Below are positions 16,396-26,567 of a stretch of DNA of 55,452 nucleotides, in pieces. A program made the position numbers and the translations under genes. Source of the stretch: Bacillus sp. (in: firmicutes) (GTDB taxonomy: Bacteria > Bacillota > Clostridia > Lachnospirales > Lachnospiraceae); the NCBI GenBank assembly GCA_023666125.1, contig JAMPCN010000007.1, positions 1-55,452 on the forward strand, in the 5' to 3' direction. How positions within the stretch are numbered: the stretch's first letter is position 1; each line of letters starts with the position of its first letter. The notes under the pieces were generated by a model, which worked only from the letters and a program-made list of their open reading frames with translations, had not been told where the DNA came from and made no database searches.

Positions 16396-17925
16396 TCATA
16401 GTAATGGTGAAAACAACTTTAAAATCGGACCCAGCACATTCATCCTCATAAACTGTTTCTTACACCAGCCAAGCGTAATCTCTTCACAGACTACAAAGGT
16501 ATCTTCCATATCCTTTTTCAGTTCCATAACCGCGTCGGCACGGTATAAAAAAACGCCGCATTCAAAATGATGGTAAAAACTCCGATAATCGAAATTAATC
16601 GTGCCTACGGCGGCTGTCTCATCGTCGCAAAGCACACATTTGGAATGAATAAATCCGGGCGTATACTGGTATATTTTGACACCCGCCTCTATCAGATTCT
16701 GATAATTGGACTGCGTCAGCCTGTAAATCATCTTTTTATCGGGAATGCCCGGTGTGACAATCCGCACGTCCACGCCTCTTTTGGCCGCCAGTTTCAATGC
16801 CGTACACATTTCATTATCGGTAATCAAATACGGTGTAAATGCGTAAAAATACTTTTTGGCATATCCTATCATATTCAAATAAACATTTTCCCCGACCGTC
16901 TCATCATCAAACGGCGTATCGCCGTAAGGCTGTACATAGCCGTTTCCCGTTATTTCTCCGTTAAAACGGTAACGATATAAGCTGTAGTCATTGTCGGTTT
17001 GACGTGAAATATTCCACATTTGGAGAAACATTTCCGTGAAATTCCAGACCGCCTCTCCCTCTATGCGGATGCCGGCATCTTTCCAATAGCCGTAGACAGT
17101 CTCATAATTGATATATTCATCCGCAAGGTTAATACCGCCGGTATAACCGATTTTACCGTCAATTACCACGATTTTTCTATGGTCTCTGTTATTTAAAATA
17201 AGCGTCATAAACGGAATCAGTTTATTAAAGGCAACGCATTTGATGCCCTTTTGTTCAATATACTGGTCATAGCCCTTGGGCAGCTTAAAAACGCTTCCCA
17301 CGTCATCATAAATCAGTCTTACTTCTACGCCCTGTGCCGCCTTTTTTTCCAGAATCTTTAAAACTTCATCCCACATCACGCCCTCTCCGAGAATGAAATA
17401 TTCCAGGAAAATAAAACGTTCGGCGCTCTCAAGGTCTTTTAACATCTGCTTCCAGTACGGAAGCCCGTCCGGATAATAAACTGTATCGGTATGTTCCCAT
17501 ACCGGCGTTTTCGCATAACGGTTCAGATAACTGCTCTGATTGGCCACCGCCGGATTCTCGCCGCGCAGTTTTTCCATAATATCCTCGTTTTGAGGCATAT
17601 TATTTCGCATCAGTTCATTCGATAAGCGTATACTGTTACGCAGTTTCCGCGGAATAATAACATGTCCAAACGACAGATATAAAATTCCGCCAAATAGGGG
17701 AAAAGCCAAAATCGGCACAATCCAGGCGAGTTTTACCGCAGGGTTATTCGGTTTCCAGATAAGGTAAAAGACAATGAAAATACTAAGCACCCTGAGTACG
17801 ATAGCAATTTCCACATAATGATTTGCCCACTGAAAAATTTCTAACAGGAAAAAGCCGACCTGCAATAATACAATCAGCGCCGTTATAAAAACTCTGTTCA
17901 ACACAAACTGTAATAACTTTCTCAT
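16396..17925 (-). CDS. cls: Cardiolipin synthase (phospholipase D family)
   Basis: Cls joins two phosphatidylglycerols into cardiolipin. I choose ATG 17925 (MRKLLQFVLNRVF), preceded by GGACAAGGG; the extension to 17982 is not supported. Two N-terminal TM segments (ALIVLLQVGFFLLEIF and LAWIVPILAFPLFGGILYLS) are followed by two HKD motifs. These are HRKIVVIDGKIGYTGGINLA and HSKCVLCDDETAAVGTINFD. Product of 509 aa, typical length. Confidence 0.96.
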   Translation of the reverse strand: MRKLLQFVLNRVFITALIVLLQVGFFLLEIFQWANHYVEIAIVLRVLSIFIVFYLIWKPNNPAVKLAWIVPILAFPLFGGILYLSFGHVIIPRKLRNSIRLSNELMRNNMPQNEDIMEKLRGENPAVANQSSYLNRYAKTPVWEHTDTVYYPDGLPYWKQMLKDLESAERFIFLEYFILGEGVMWDEVLKILEKKAAQGVEVRLIYDDVGSVFKLPKGYDQYIEQKGIKCVAFNKLIPFMTLILNNRDHRKIVVIDGKIGYTGGINLADEYINYETVYGYWKDAGIRIEGEAVWNFTEMFLQMWNISRQTDNDYSLYRYRFNGEITGNGYVQPYGDTPFDDETVGENVYLNMIGYAKKYFYAFTPYLITDNEMCTALKLAAKRGVDVRIVTPGIPDKKMIYRLTQSNYQNLIEAGVKIYQYTPGFIHSKCVLCDDETAAVGTINFDYRSFYHHFECGVFLYRADAVMELKKDMEDTFVVCEEITLGWCKKQFMRMNVLGPILKLFSPLL

Positions 17926-17983
17926 ATGCACCCTTGTCCTATTTCTACTATAACACAAAAATGGAAACGACGCAAACGACATG

Positions 17984-18856
17984 CTATGCGCGATACGGAT
18001 TTACATGCACCATACAGTGCTTCACATCCGGAAAATTCTGCTCTATTTTATGATGCACGCATTCCGCTATGGCATGTGTTTCATTCAAGGTTCTGTTTCC
18101 ATCTGCCGCAATTTCAATATCCACATAGATTTTATTGCCAAACAGACGGGTACGCAAAACGTCAATCCCCAATACGCCGCTTTGAGACTCTATGACTTGA
18201 CGCATTTTGTAAATGGTTTCGTCATCACATGCCTTATCTACCATTTTATCCACGGCGTCCTTAAATATATCATAGGCAGCTTTCATAATAAAAATACTGA
18301 TAACAACGCTTGCCACACTATCAAATACCGGATAACCGATGCGGGAAGCGAAAATACCGAATAACGCGCCGACAGAAGATAAGGAATCCGAACGGTGATG
18401 CCAGGCATCCGCCATAAGCGCGCCGGAGTTAATTTTTTTAGCCGCCGCCCTTGTATACCAGAACATCCACTCCTTGACCGCTATGGAAAGAATGGCCGCC
18501 GCAAGCGCCAGTATGCCCGGTATGGGAAGCTCTTCATAATGTCCGTCAAGAATCGTCATAATCCCTTTATAGCCAATGCCGAAACCGGTAATGCACAATA
18601 CGACCGCCAGCACGATGGAGGCAACGCATTCCAGCCTTTCGTGGCCGTACTGGTGGTCTCTGTCCGACTTCTTCGCAGACATCTGGACGCCTATCATAAC
18701 AATAATCGTACTGAATACGTCCGACGCCGAATGCACCGCATCGGAAATCATTGCGCCGGAAGACGCCACGATACCTGCTATCAGCTTTAATAAGGACAGC
18801 GCCATATTGACTATGATACTGACAAGCGAAACCCGCATTGCGATCTTCTTTTCCAT
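17984..18856 (-). CDS. Cation diffusion facilitator (CDF) family metal exporter
   Basis: This 290-aa protein has six TM segments. The metal-site signatures are MISDAVHSASDVFSTI in TM2 and ALMADAWHHRSDSLSSVGAL in TM5, giving the H/DxxxD pairs of CDF transporters. HQYGHERLECVASI follows TM2 and is family-typical. The C-terminal cytoplasmic domain has conserved His residues (HHKIEQNFPDVKHCMVHVNP). It probably exports Zn, Mn or Fe in exchange for protons; the ion cannot be told from sequence alone. A strong ATG start lies 22 bases after the sbcC stop. Confidence 0.94.
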   Translation of the reverse strand: MEKKIAMRVSLVSIIVNMALSLLKLIAGIVASSGAMISDAVHSASDVFSTIIVMIGVQMSAKKSDRDHQYGHERLECVASIVLAVVLCITGFGIGYKGIMTILDGHYEELPIPGILALAAAILSIAVKEWMFWYTRAAAKKINSGALMADAWHHRSDSLSSVGALFGIFASRIGYPVFDSVASVVISIFIMKAAYDIFKDAVDKMVDKACDDETIYKMRQVIESQSGVLGIDVLRTRLFGNKIYVDIEIAADGNRTLNETHAIAECVHHKIEQNFPDVKHCMVHVNPYRA

Positions 18857-18878
18857 ACTTGATAACCTTCCCCTTTTT

Positions 18879-21203
18879 TTAACTTACAATTCCGGTATGG
18901 CTGCCGCCGCTTTTTTCTTTTGTGACGACAATCTGTTTTTCGATTTTTTCCTGTAAACTTGCCACATGGGAAATAATACCGACCAGCCGGTTCCCCTCGG
19001 CAAGCCCCTGCAGCGTATGAATGGCCTGGCTTAACGACTCTTCATCGAGATAACCAAAGCCCTCATCCACAAACATCGTATCCAATGAAATACCGCCGGA
19101 AGCCGATTGTATTTCATCCGACAGTCCAAGCGCCATGGATAGGGAAGCGAGAAAAGCTTCTCCGCCGGATAATGTCTTAACGCTTCTGACCGTTCCATTA
19201 TAATGGTCTATGACATCCAGCTCCAAGCCGCTCTGGCTTTTGATATTCTGCGGCGCCTGCGCCCTTTTCAACTCATACTGCCCGCCGGACATCTGCATAA
19301 ACCTTGTATTGGCCCTGTCTATCATTTTATCAAAATAATCCATCTGCACATATGTTTCCAGCATGATTTTATCCCTGCCGGAAATATTCCCGTTTACCGT
19401 TGCCGCCAATTCTCCAATATATCCCCACTTTTCCTCTATTTCCTGCAGCTTTTGCCCCTGTTTCTCAATGGCCTGCATCGTTCTTTTATTGGTCTGTGTA
19501 TGCAGCATAAGTTCTTTCTGCTTCGTTAAGGCAAGCTGCCTTTTATCCGTTAAATCCTGTCTTTTTACTAAAAGCGGCTCTGTCTGCGTCTCCTTTTCTT
19601 CCTTTATCTGACCGGTCAGCATCTCTTTCCTGTTTTGATATTTCTGATACTCTTTCTCTTCTTTCTTCCATAGAGCTTCCGCATCGGCAAGCTCTTCTTT
19701 TCTGTGCAGCGTTTCTTTTTCTTTTTCCTGCACGATATTCTGCGCCTGCTTTTTACCGGTAAAAATAAGCAGGATGCCTTCATTTTCTTCTTTATCCGCC
19801 TCCGCCGCCATTTGCCGATACTGCTCCGACGCATTTTCCAGCCTTCCTTTCACCGCGCCTGCCTCTTCGCTTGCCTGCCTTGCCTTTAGGTTACTCTCTT
19901 CCCACATTTTCTTGGCTTTTTCCACCGCTTCCTTGGACGGCGCGCTTTTCTTTTGCAGCGCGGGGGCAGGATGCACCGGGGAACCGCAGACCGGACAGGC
20001 TTTTCCTTCCTCCAAATGTCCGGCCAAAATTCCCGCCTGTTCATCAAGATAGCAGCGTTCCATCTCGTCATATTCCTCTTTGCGGCATCTGTTGAAAGCC
20101 GCTGCCTGTCGGTAGCTTTCTTCACTTTCCCGTACCTGCTCTTGCAGCATTTTCACCTGTTTGGCCATTGCCTCCCGCGCTTCTTTTCTTTCCAGCAATA
20201 CCAAAGAATCCTGATACTGTTTTTGCAGTTTTTCCTTTTCTTCTTCCGCATTATGAAATTCCTGCATCTTCGTCTGATACTGTGTCTGTAACGCTTCTAT
20301 CCGGGGTTTTAACAGGGCAATCTGTTGATTCGTATATTCCAGTTCCTCTTTGCGTTTTTTCTGCTCATTTACCCTGCCGATAATCTGGTTTATTTTCTCC
20401 AGTTCCTTATCCGCCTCGTCTATCTGCTCCTGCAGACAGGCAGCCTCTTTTTCCTCTTTCTCTGTCTGCGCACGGATAAGCTTTGCTATCTCTGTCGGCG
20501 TTATCACCTTTTGATTTTGGCGCACCTCTTCCATTGCCGCCCCGAATTCGTCCTCCGTAGTCAAAACGCCGTCAATATACTGCGCGATACTCAGTCTGAC
20601 GCTTTCATATTCCGCCCGCAGTTTTCCGCTTTCGGACTTTAACCTCTCCTGCAATGCCTGATATGCTTTCGTATGAAAAATTTCCCTGAAAATCTTACTT
20701 CTCTCTTCCGTCTTTGCATATAAAAGCCTTAAAAAATCCCCCTGTGCTATCATAGCAATCTGTGTAAATTGATTTTTGTCCAGTCCAAGCAGTTTTATCA
20801 CAGCCTTTGTCACATCCCTGCTCTTCGTTACCATATGTCCGTCCGGATAAACCAGTTCCGCCTCCGCCTTATTTAGCGTATATCCTTCGCCCTTTTTTAA
20901 CGGCCTTTGATATTCCGGATTTCTGGTAATCCGGTACTCTGCACCATGATAGGAAAATGTCATTTTTACATAGGTCGGCGTCTCTTTCGCCGCATATTGG
21001 GAACGGAGCATATCCGCTCCTCTTGCCGAACCGCTCGCCTCTCCGTACAGCGCAAAGACAATGGCGTCAAAAATGGTCGTCTTACCCGCTCCGGTATCCC
21101 CCGTAATCAAATAAAGACCCCTTGTTCCCAATTTACTAAAATCAATGGATTCCTCTCCGGCATACGGGCCAAATGCCGATAAAGTCAATGTAAGCGGTCT
21201 CAT
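18879..21203 (-). CDS. sbcC: Nuclease SbcCD subunit C (short form)
   Basis: SbcC is the SMC-like ATPase of the SbcCD hairpin-cleaving nuclease. The start MRPLTLTLSAFGPYAG at 21203 overlaps the sbcD stop by 4 bases (ATGA). Walker A is TGDTGAGKTTIFDAI. Two coiled-coil arms flank a zinc hook (CPVCGS, near residue 412). The signature is TLSGGEAFLASLSMALGLSD and Walker B is LDTMFVDEGFG. At 774 aa it is shorter than the roughly 1000 aa of well-known homologues, because the coiled-coil arms are short. All catalytic parts are present. Confidence 0.95.
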   Translation of the reverse strand: MRPLTLTLSAFGPYAGEESIDFSKLGTRGLYLITGDTGAGKTTIFDAIVFALYGEASGSARGADMLRSQYAAKETPTYVKMTFSYHGAEYRITRNPEYQRPLKKGEGYTLNKAEAELVYPDGHMVTKSRDVTKAVIKLLGLDKNQFTQIAMIAQGDFLRLLYAKTEERSKIFREIFHTKAYQALQERLKSESGKLRAEYESVRLSIAQYIDGVLTTEDEFGAAMEEVRQNQKVITPTEIAKLIRAQTEKEEKEAACLQEQIDEADKELEKINQIIGRVNEQKKRKEELEYTNQQIALLKPRIEALQTQYQTKMQEFHNAEEEKEKLQKQYQDSLVLLERKEAREAMAKQVKMLQEQVRESEESYRQAAAFNRCRKEEYDEMERCYLDEQAGILAGHLEEGKACPVCGSPVHPAPALQKKSAPSKEAVEKAKKMWEESNLKARQASEEAGAVKGRLENASEQYRQMAAEADKEENEGILLIFTGKKQAQNIVQEKEKETLHRKEELADAEALWKKEEKEYQKYQNRKEMLTGQIKEEKETQTEPLLVKRQDLTDKRQLALTKQKELMLHTQTNKRTMQAIEKQGQKLQEIEEKWGYIGELAATVNGNISGRDKIMLETYVQMDYFDKMIDRANTRFMQMSGGQYELKRAQAPQNIKSQSGLELDVIDHYNGTVRSVKTLSGGEAFLASLSMALGLSDEIQSASGGISLDTMFVDEGFGYLDEESLSQAIHTLQGLAEGNRLVGIISHVASLQEKIEKQIVVTKEKSGGSHTGIVS

Positions 21204-22342
21204 AATTCCATCTCCCACACTTCTCCTATCATATCAGACACATATTTTTCCTGCTTGTTTGACATTTCTTTCTGATTCTGCATCGCAAACAATTCTTTTG
21301 TATAAGTAAGCGGCGACTTTTGTTCTACCGCCGCTATTTCGCCCGCTTCCAACGCATTTTTTACCCTGGCGTTATCATAATCCAGTTTCATCAGATTCGG
21401 ATAGATAACCCGCAGCTTGCCAAGCGCGTCAAAAATATCCGTTTCATCCGTCAAGGTAATGGCAACATAATCGTTCGTATTGGTCTTTTCATAAAGGCTG
21501 CGGCTCGTCAGTTCTTCATAACTTCCCCGGATTTTACGCATATCATGAAGCGGGGTAAGGGGAATCTCCCTTATCCTGACATCTCCTTTTTCGCATAACT
21601 CGACAACCACCGCCGCCTTTTGATGGGAAACTTCCGAAAAAGAATATTTAAGCGGCGTTCCGGCATAGCGGATTGTCTCCTTTCCCACCCACTGCGGTCC
21701 GTGGATATGTCCCAATGCCACATAATCAAAGTCCGCAAATAAAAAAGCGTCCACATTATCAAGCCCGCCGACCGAAACTTCCTCCGAATCGCATCTTTTT
21801 GCACCGGTCACAAACTGATGCGCCACCAGGATATTTCTGCGTTCTTTATTTATTTTTATCCGTTCCATCACAAGAGAAAGCGCCTCCTGATAGGAGGTAA
21901 TCTCCTGCGCCTGTTCGGGAAAGGCATGTCTTACATACGCAGGTTTGATAAACGGCAACAGATAAATATCTATCATGCCATAGGCGTCCTTACACGTTAC
22001 GGGTTTTATATCCCCCTGATATACGCCTGCGACATAAACGCGGCTGTCCGCCAGAATTTCCGCGCCAAAAGACAGTCTTTCCACAGAGTCATGATTTCCG
22101 CCGATTAAAAAAACAGGAATCTTTTTTCCTGCAATTTCCGTCAAAAAGCGGTCAAATAACTGCACCGCCTCCGTAGACGGAACTGTTTTATCATAAATAT
22201 CCCCGGCAATCAGAATCCCCTCTATCCGCTCGTTATCTATTATGTTACTAATTTCACCCAGAATGTGTTTCTGGTCTTCCAACATGGAAAAATCATGCAC
22301 CCGTTTCCCCAGATGCAAATCCGCCAAATGTAAAAATTTCAT
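21200..22342 (-). CDS. sbcD: Nuclease SbcCD subunit D
   Basis: This is the Mre11-like phosphoesterase subunit. Motifs in order are MKFLHLADLHLGKRV (DxH), GILIAGDIYD (GD), FLIGGNHDSVERL (GNHD), ILVAHQFV and DYVALGHIHGPQ (GHxH). Length of 380 aa is normal. It is translationally coupled to sbcC by the 4-base overlap. It starts 4 bases after the stop of the HPr-like gene upstream. Confidence 0.97.
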   Translation of the reverse strand: MKFLHLADLHLGKRVHDFSMLEDQKHILGEISNIIDNERIEGILIAGDIYDKTVPSTEAVQLFDRFLTEIAGKKIPVFLIGGNHDSVERLSFGAEILADSRVYVAGVYQGDIKPVTCKDAYGMIDIYLLPFIKPAYVRHAFPEQAQEITSYQEALSLVMERIKINKERRNILVAHQFVTGAKRCDSEEVSVGGLDNVDAFLFADFDYVALGHIHGPQWVGKETIRYAGTPLKYSFSEVSHQKAAVVVELCEKGDVRIREIPLTPLHDMRKIRGSYEELTSRSLYEKTNTNDYVAITLTDETDIFDALGKLRVIYPNLMKLDYDNARVKNALEAGEIAAVEQKSPLTYTKELFAMQNQKEMSNKQEKYVSDMIGEVWEMEL

Positions 22343-22346
22343 ACTC

Positions 22347-22583
22347 TTACCTTAAAAGATAGGGCGCAATGGCCTTTTCAATCTCCGATATTTTTTCATT
22401 CGTTTCCAATATCCTAAGTTCCACACGTTCAGACAAATCCATGGAAAAAATACCCATAATCGACTTGGCATCCACCACATACCTGCCGGAAACCAAATCA
22501 AAATACCCGTCAAAATTGCTGATAACAGAAACAAACCCCTTCACACGCTCAATAGAATTTAAATCCAGCATATAACTTTTCAT
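22347..22583 (-). CDS. HPr-like (Crh-type) protein without active-site histidine
   Basis: I place the start at ATG 22583 (MKSYMLDLNSIERVKGFVSV), where AAAGGAGCGG precedes it; the longer frame lacks such support. The 78-aa product has an HPr fold. The phosphohistidine motif GIHARP of phosphotransferase HPr is missing, while the regulatory serine region survives as VVDAKSIMGIFSMDL. This suggests a Crh-like regulatory partner rather than a phosphate carrier. It lies upstream of sbcD and downstream of the dehydrogenase gene. What phosphorylates it is not visible. Confidence 0.82.
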   Translation of the reverse strand: MKSYMLDLNSIERVKGFVSVISNFDGYFDLVSGRYVVDAKSIMGIFSMDLSERVELRILETNEKISEIEKAIAPYLLR

Positions 22584-22663
22584 CTCTTTATCCGCTCCTT
22601 TGTACCATTTTGTAAACACTGTATAAAACATCTTACACTTTTCTTCGCCAAATGACAACATTT

Positions 22664-23710
22664 TCAAATAAGCTGTTCATAAATACGCTCCAAAACGCTC
22701 TCATCCAGCGTAATTTCATTTAATACCGTATGCCGCTCCGGCCTGGTTGCCGCCGCTTTTTTCCAGGCATCCACAAAGATTTCTTTCGTAATATTCCAGT
22801 TCATCGGATTGATGTCAATCTCATACGCCCGTAAAACCTCCCGCAGCCTGATGGCGTTTCTTCCCTGTAACATGCAACTGACAACGCTGCCAAGCGCAAC
22901 CGCCATGCCATGTGAAATGGTTATCTGCGGATAGTTTGCCTCTAACGAATGGCAGAAAAGATGTTCCGAACCGCTGCTCGGCCTGGAATTTCCCGCAATC
23001 TCCATGGCAAGCCCGCCCATTACAAGAGCCTGCGTTAAAACCTTGATAAATTCTTTACTTTTTAAAGATTTTTCCTCGTTATAACAAAGTGAAGCCAGCG
23101 CCATATCAGAAATCATATAGGCGAAATCATCCACCCTTTCCCCCCGGTATGCCGCATCTAGTTTCCAGTCATATAACGCCGTATACTTGCTTAACGTGTC
23201 GCCAATGCCGGACTTTAACTGATGTGCGGGCGCATTCATAATCACGTTGATATCCACTAATATACCCGTCGGTATCTTACACCCTAACGTCTTTCTTGTC
23301 TTTTCATCAACATCCAGAACCGCCACCGGAGATGCCAGACTGTCGTTACTTAACGTGGTCGGCAGACAGATATAGGGAATTTTCCCTACAAATCCGGCAT
23401 ACTTTGCAACATCTAAAACCTTGCCGCCGCCAATGCCGATAATCACCTGAAAATTTTCCACAAAAACCGCGCGCGCCAGTTCCATCGCCTGTGCGAAAGA
23501 GTTGTCTTCAATCAGATACAGTTCGCTGTGCGGCAAATCTTTCTGCATTTCATCCAGATATTTGCGGATAATGTCCTGCAACGCCGTTTCCGTGACAATC
23601 ATTACCTTTTTATCCGTAATGTCCGGTACGCATTCCAACAAAGCCTCGTCCAGATGTTCATAAATCCCCTCTTCAATAATCAAACAATACGGTAAACTAA
23701 ACCTGTTCAT
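22664..23710 (-). CDS. Glycerol-1-phosphate dehydrogenase-like, iron-containing ADH superfamily
   Basis: The 348-aa protein shows IIGIGGGKVLDVAKYAGF (NAD(P)-binding), CLPTTLSNDSLASPVAVLDV, SGIGDTLSKYTALYDWKLDA, and the metal-site segments SRPSSGSEHLFCHSLE and ITISHGMAVALGSVV. This pattern fits the AraM/EgsA-type sn-glycerol-1-phosphate dehydrogenases, which reduce dihydroxyacetone phosphate. In bacteria their product feeds unusual glycerophosphate compounds. A different polyol-phosphate substrate cannot be excluded. It ends 80 bases before the HPr-like start. Confidence 0.85.
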   Translation of the reverse strand: MNRFSLPYCLIIEEGIYEHLDEALLECVPDITDKKVMIVTETALQDIIRKYLDEMQKDLPHSELYLIEDNSFAQAMELARAVFVENFQVIIGIGGGKVLDVAKYAGFVGKIPYICLPTTLSNDSLASPVAVLDVDEKTRKTLGCKIPTGILVDINVIMNAPAHQLKSGIGDTLSKYTALYDWKLDAAYRGERVDDFAYMISDMALASLCYNEEKSLKSKEFIKVLTQALVMGGLAMEIAGNSRPSSGSEHLFCHSLEANYPQITISHGMAVALGSVVSCMLQGRNAIRLREVLRAYEIDINPMNWNITKEIFVDAWKKAAATRPERHTVLNEITLDESVLERIYEQLI

Positions 23711-23735
23711 CCTCTTCTGTTCCTTTCTGTACTAT

Positions 23736-24518
23736 TTAACCTAATGCCACATCCAACACCATCATTATTAAAAATCCAACCGCAAAGCCAAGCGTCGAGC
23801 CGTCCGTATCGCCATCCGCAGACGCTTCCGGAATCAATTCCTCCACAACGACAAACAGCATCGCCCCTGCCGCAAACGCCAGCAAAAACGGAAGCGCCTT
23901 TTCCACCGTACCCGTTACCAATATCGTTAAAAATGCGCCTATCGGTTCCACGACGCCCGATAAAACGCCGTACAGAAACGCTTTCTTTTTTCCCGTTCCA
24001 TTGCTTTTCATCGGCATGGAAATAATCGCGCCCTCCGGAAAATTCTGAATCGCAATGCCTACGGCAAGCGCATAGGCTCCCGCCATCGTAATCTCATGGC
24101 TGCCCGATATCACGCCCGCAAAGACAACGCCGACCGCCATCCCCTCCGGAATATTGTGTAAAGTCACCGCCAGCGCCAGCATGGCAGTCTTTGTCAACCC
24201 GCTCTTTATGCCCTCCGGTTTTTCTCCCCCCAGATGCAGATGCGGAATCAATTTATCCAGTCCGTACAAAAAAAGAATCCCTACGGCAAATCCCGACGCT
24301 GCCGGAACAAACGCCCACCGTCCGTAATTTTGCGACATTTCAATCGCCGGAATTAAAAGCGACCAGACGGAAGCCGCCACCATCACGCCGGATGCAAAAC
24401 CGAGAAGCGCCTTTTCCACCAACGGATTTATCCTATTTCTCATAAAAAGCACACAGGACGCTCCCGCTAAGGTTCCCAGAAAAGGAATCATAAGTTCGAA
24501 AAATAAATCCATAATCAA
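23736..24518 (-). CDS. ZIP family divalent metal transporter
   Basis: This 260-aa, eight-TM transporter of the ZIP family has the metal-binding TM4 motif ALAVTLHNIPEGMAVGVVFA and the TM5 motif AIQNFPEGAIISMPMKS. A short His-containing loop (LIPHLHLGGEKPEG) precedes TM4. It likely imports Zn, Fe or Mn. It lies next to feoB on the same strand, so metal uptake genes are grouped. Start is at MIM; the second Met, two codons on, is equally possible. Confidence 0.93.
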   Translation of the reverse strand: MIMDLFFELMIPFLGTLAGASCVLFMRNRINPLVEKALLGFASGVMVAASVWSLLIPAIEMSQNYGRWAFVPAASGFAVGILFLYGLDKLIPHLHLGGEKPEGIKSGLTKTAMLALAVTLHNIPEGMAVGVVFAGVISGSHEITMAGAYALAVGIAIQNFPEGAIISMPMKSNGTGKKKAFLYGVLSGVVEPIGAFLTILVTGTVEKALPFLLAFAAGAMLFVVVEELIPEASADGDTDGSTLGFAVGFLIMMVLDVALG

Positions 24519-24557
24519 AGCCCTCCTGCTATATTATATGCACTTTTTTGCGAATGG

Positions 24558-26567
24558 CTATGAAACTGCCAAATACAGAATCTGATAAACCAGGCACGAC
24601 ACTATCCATGCAACGCCGCACTGCATAAGAACTACCGCAAAAGCGCGCCAGGCGGAATCCATTTCCCGCTTAATGGTTGCCACCGCCGCAACGCAGGGCG
24701 TATATAACAGCGTAAAAACCAAAAAGCTGACCGCTGATATCGGAGTAAATATCGTTCCCAGCGTTTCGCTTAAATTGCCCATCGTCGAACCTGTCAAAAC
24801 ACCCAAAGTGCTGACTACCGCCTCTTTGGCCGTAAAGCCGCTGATTAAGGCGGTCGCCACACGCCAATCATTAAAACCAAGCGGTGAAAAAACAGGCGCC
24901 AGATACTTTCCTACCATGGCAAGCAGGCTGTCCCTACTGTCCGCAACCACATTAAGTCTATTGTCAAATGTCTGCAAAAACCAGATAATCAATGTGGCAA
25001 GAAAGATAATGGTAAACGCCCTCTGCAAAAAATCTTTGGCCTTTTCCCACATCAGGCGTGCCACGCTTTTTGCCGACGGGAAACGGTAATTCGGCAGTTC
25101 CATCATAAAGGGCATGGAGTTTCCTTTAAATATCGTATGATTTAGTGCGATTGCCACAAGCAGCCCGACGATAATGCCCGCTATGTACAGCCCTATCATC
25201 ACAAGCGCCGGATGCTTGGGGAAAAATGCCGCCGTAAATAAAGCATAAATCGGAATTTTCGCCGAGCAGCTGATAAAAGGAATCAGCATAATCGTCATTT
25301 TTTTATCTCTGTCCGAAGACAGCGTCCTGCTTGACATAACCGCCGGAACGCTGCACCCGAAGCCAATCAGCATGGACACAAAACTTTTACCGGATAAACC
25401 GATTTTACGAAGCGGCCTGTCCATTACGAACGCAATCCTTGCCATATACCCGGAATCCTCCAGAATGGAAAGGAAGAAAAATAAAACGACTATAATCGGC
25501 AGAAAGCTTAAAACGCTTCCCACTCCCGTAAAAATACCGTCTATCACAAGGCTTTTGACAACCGGATTAATACCGTACGCCGTCAACGCGCTATCTGTCC
25601 AGCCGGATAATGTATCGATTCCCATACTCAATAAATCGCTTAAAAAAGCGCCGATAACGCCGAATGTCAGCCAGAAAATCAACAACATAATCAGTAAAAA
25701 AACAGGAATGGCAAAATATTTTCCGGTCAGAACCGTGTCTATCCTGACGCTTCTTTTATATTCCCGGCTTTCCCTGCATTTAATAACCGCACTTTCGCAT
25801 ACTTTTTCAATAAAGGCATATCGCATATCGGCAAGCGCGGCGTTTCTGTCCATCCCGCTGTCCTGCTCCATCTCCACGATACTGTGTTCCATTAATTCCA
25901 ATTCATTCTGCGACAGATGCAGGCGTTCTATTATGTCTTTATCTCCCTCCACTATCTTGCTTGCCGCAAACCGCGGTGACATTCCTATCTCTTCCGCATG
26001 ATCTTCCACCTGATGGCTGACCGCATGAATACAGCGATGCACAGGCCCCTTTTCACAAAAATCCGTCACCGCCGGATAGATACGTTTCCCGGATACCTCC
26101 CTGACGGCATGAATCAAATCCTCTATACCCTCATTTTTAATCGCGCTGATGCCGATGACCGGGATGCCAAGCTGCTGCTCCATCTTTTTTACATCTATCG
26201 TACCGCCGTTTCCCCGTACCTCATCCATCATATTCAACGCCAGTACCATCGGAATGTGCATCTCTAGCAGTTGCAGCGTCAAATAAAGATTTCTTTCGAT
26301 ATTGGTCGCATCTACAATATTGATAATGCCGTCCGGTTTTTCATTTAAAATAAAATCCCTTGTAACAATCTCCTCCCGGCTGTATGGGCGGATGGAATAG
26401 ATACCCGGTAAATCTACTACCGCATCTCCTTTTTCGCCCCTGATTTCTCCGGTCTTTCTGTCTACCGTAACGCCGGGAAAATTTCCCACATGCTGATTGG
26501 AACCTGTCAACTGATTAAACAATGTTGTCTTTCCGCAATTCTGATTGCCTGCTAATGCGTATATCAT
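24558..26567 (-). CDS. feoB: Ferrous iron transporter B
   Basis: FeoB imports Fe(II) under anaerobic conditions. The cytoplasmic G domain has G1 AGNQNCGKTTLFNQLTG, a G2/switch region near GNFPGVTVDRK, G3 VVDLPGIYSIRPYSREEIVT and G4 LALNMMDE. The membrane part carries the two gate regions, including SFVSMLIGFGCSVPAVMSSR and ELPNYRFPSAKSVARLMWEK. Length 669 aa is normal. It overlaps feoA by 4 bases. Confidence 0.98.
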   Translation of the reverse strand: MIYALAGNQNCGKTTLFNQLTGSNQHVGNFPGVTVDRKTGEIRGEKGDAVVDLPGIYSIRPYSREEIVTRDFILNEKPDGIINIVDATNIERNLYLTLQLLEMHIPMVLALNMMDEVRGNGGTIDVKKMEQQLGIPVIGISAIKNEGIEDLIHAVREVSGKRIYPAVTDFCEKGPVHRCIHAVSHQVEDHAEEIGMSPRFAASKIVEGDKDIIERLHLSQNELELMEHSIVEMEQDSGMDRNAALADMRYAFIEKVCESAVIKCRESREYKRSVRIDTVLTGKYFAIPVFLLIMLLIFWLTFGVIGAFLSDLLSMGIDTLSGWTDSALTAYGINPVVKSLVIDGIFTGVGSVLSFLPIIVVLFFFLSILEDSGYMARIAFVMDRPLRKIGLSGKSFVSMLIGFGCSVPAVMSSRTLSSDRDKKMTIMLIPFISCSAKIPIYALFTAAFFPKHPALVMIGLYIAGIIVGLLVAIALNHTIFKGNSMPFMMELPNYRFPSAKSVARLMWEKAKDFLQRAFTIIFLATLIIWFLQTFDNRLNVVADSRDSLLAMVGKYLAPVFSPLGFNDWRVATALISGFTAKEAVVSTLGVLTGSTMGNLSETLGTIFTPISAVSFLVFTLLYTPCVAAVATIKREMDSAWRAFAVVLMQCGVAWIVSCLVYQILYLAVS

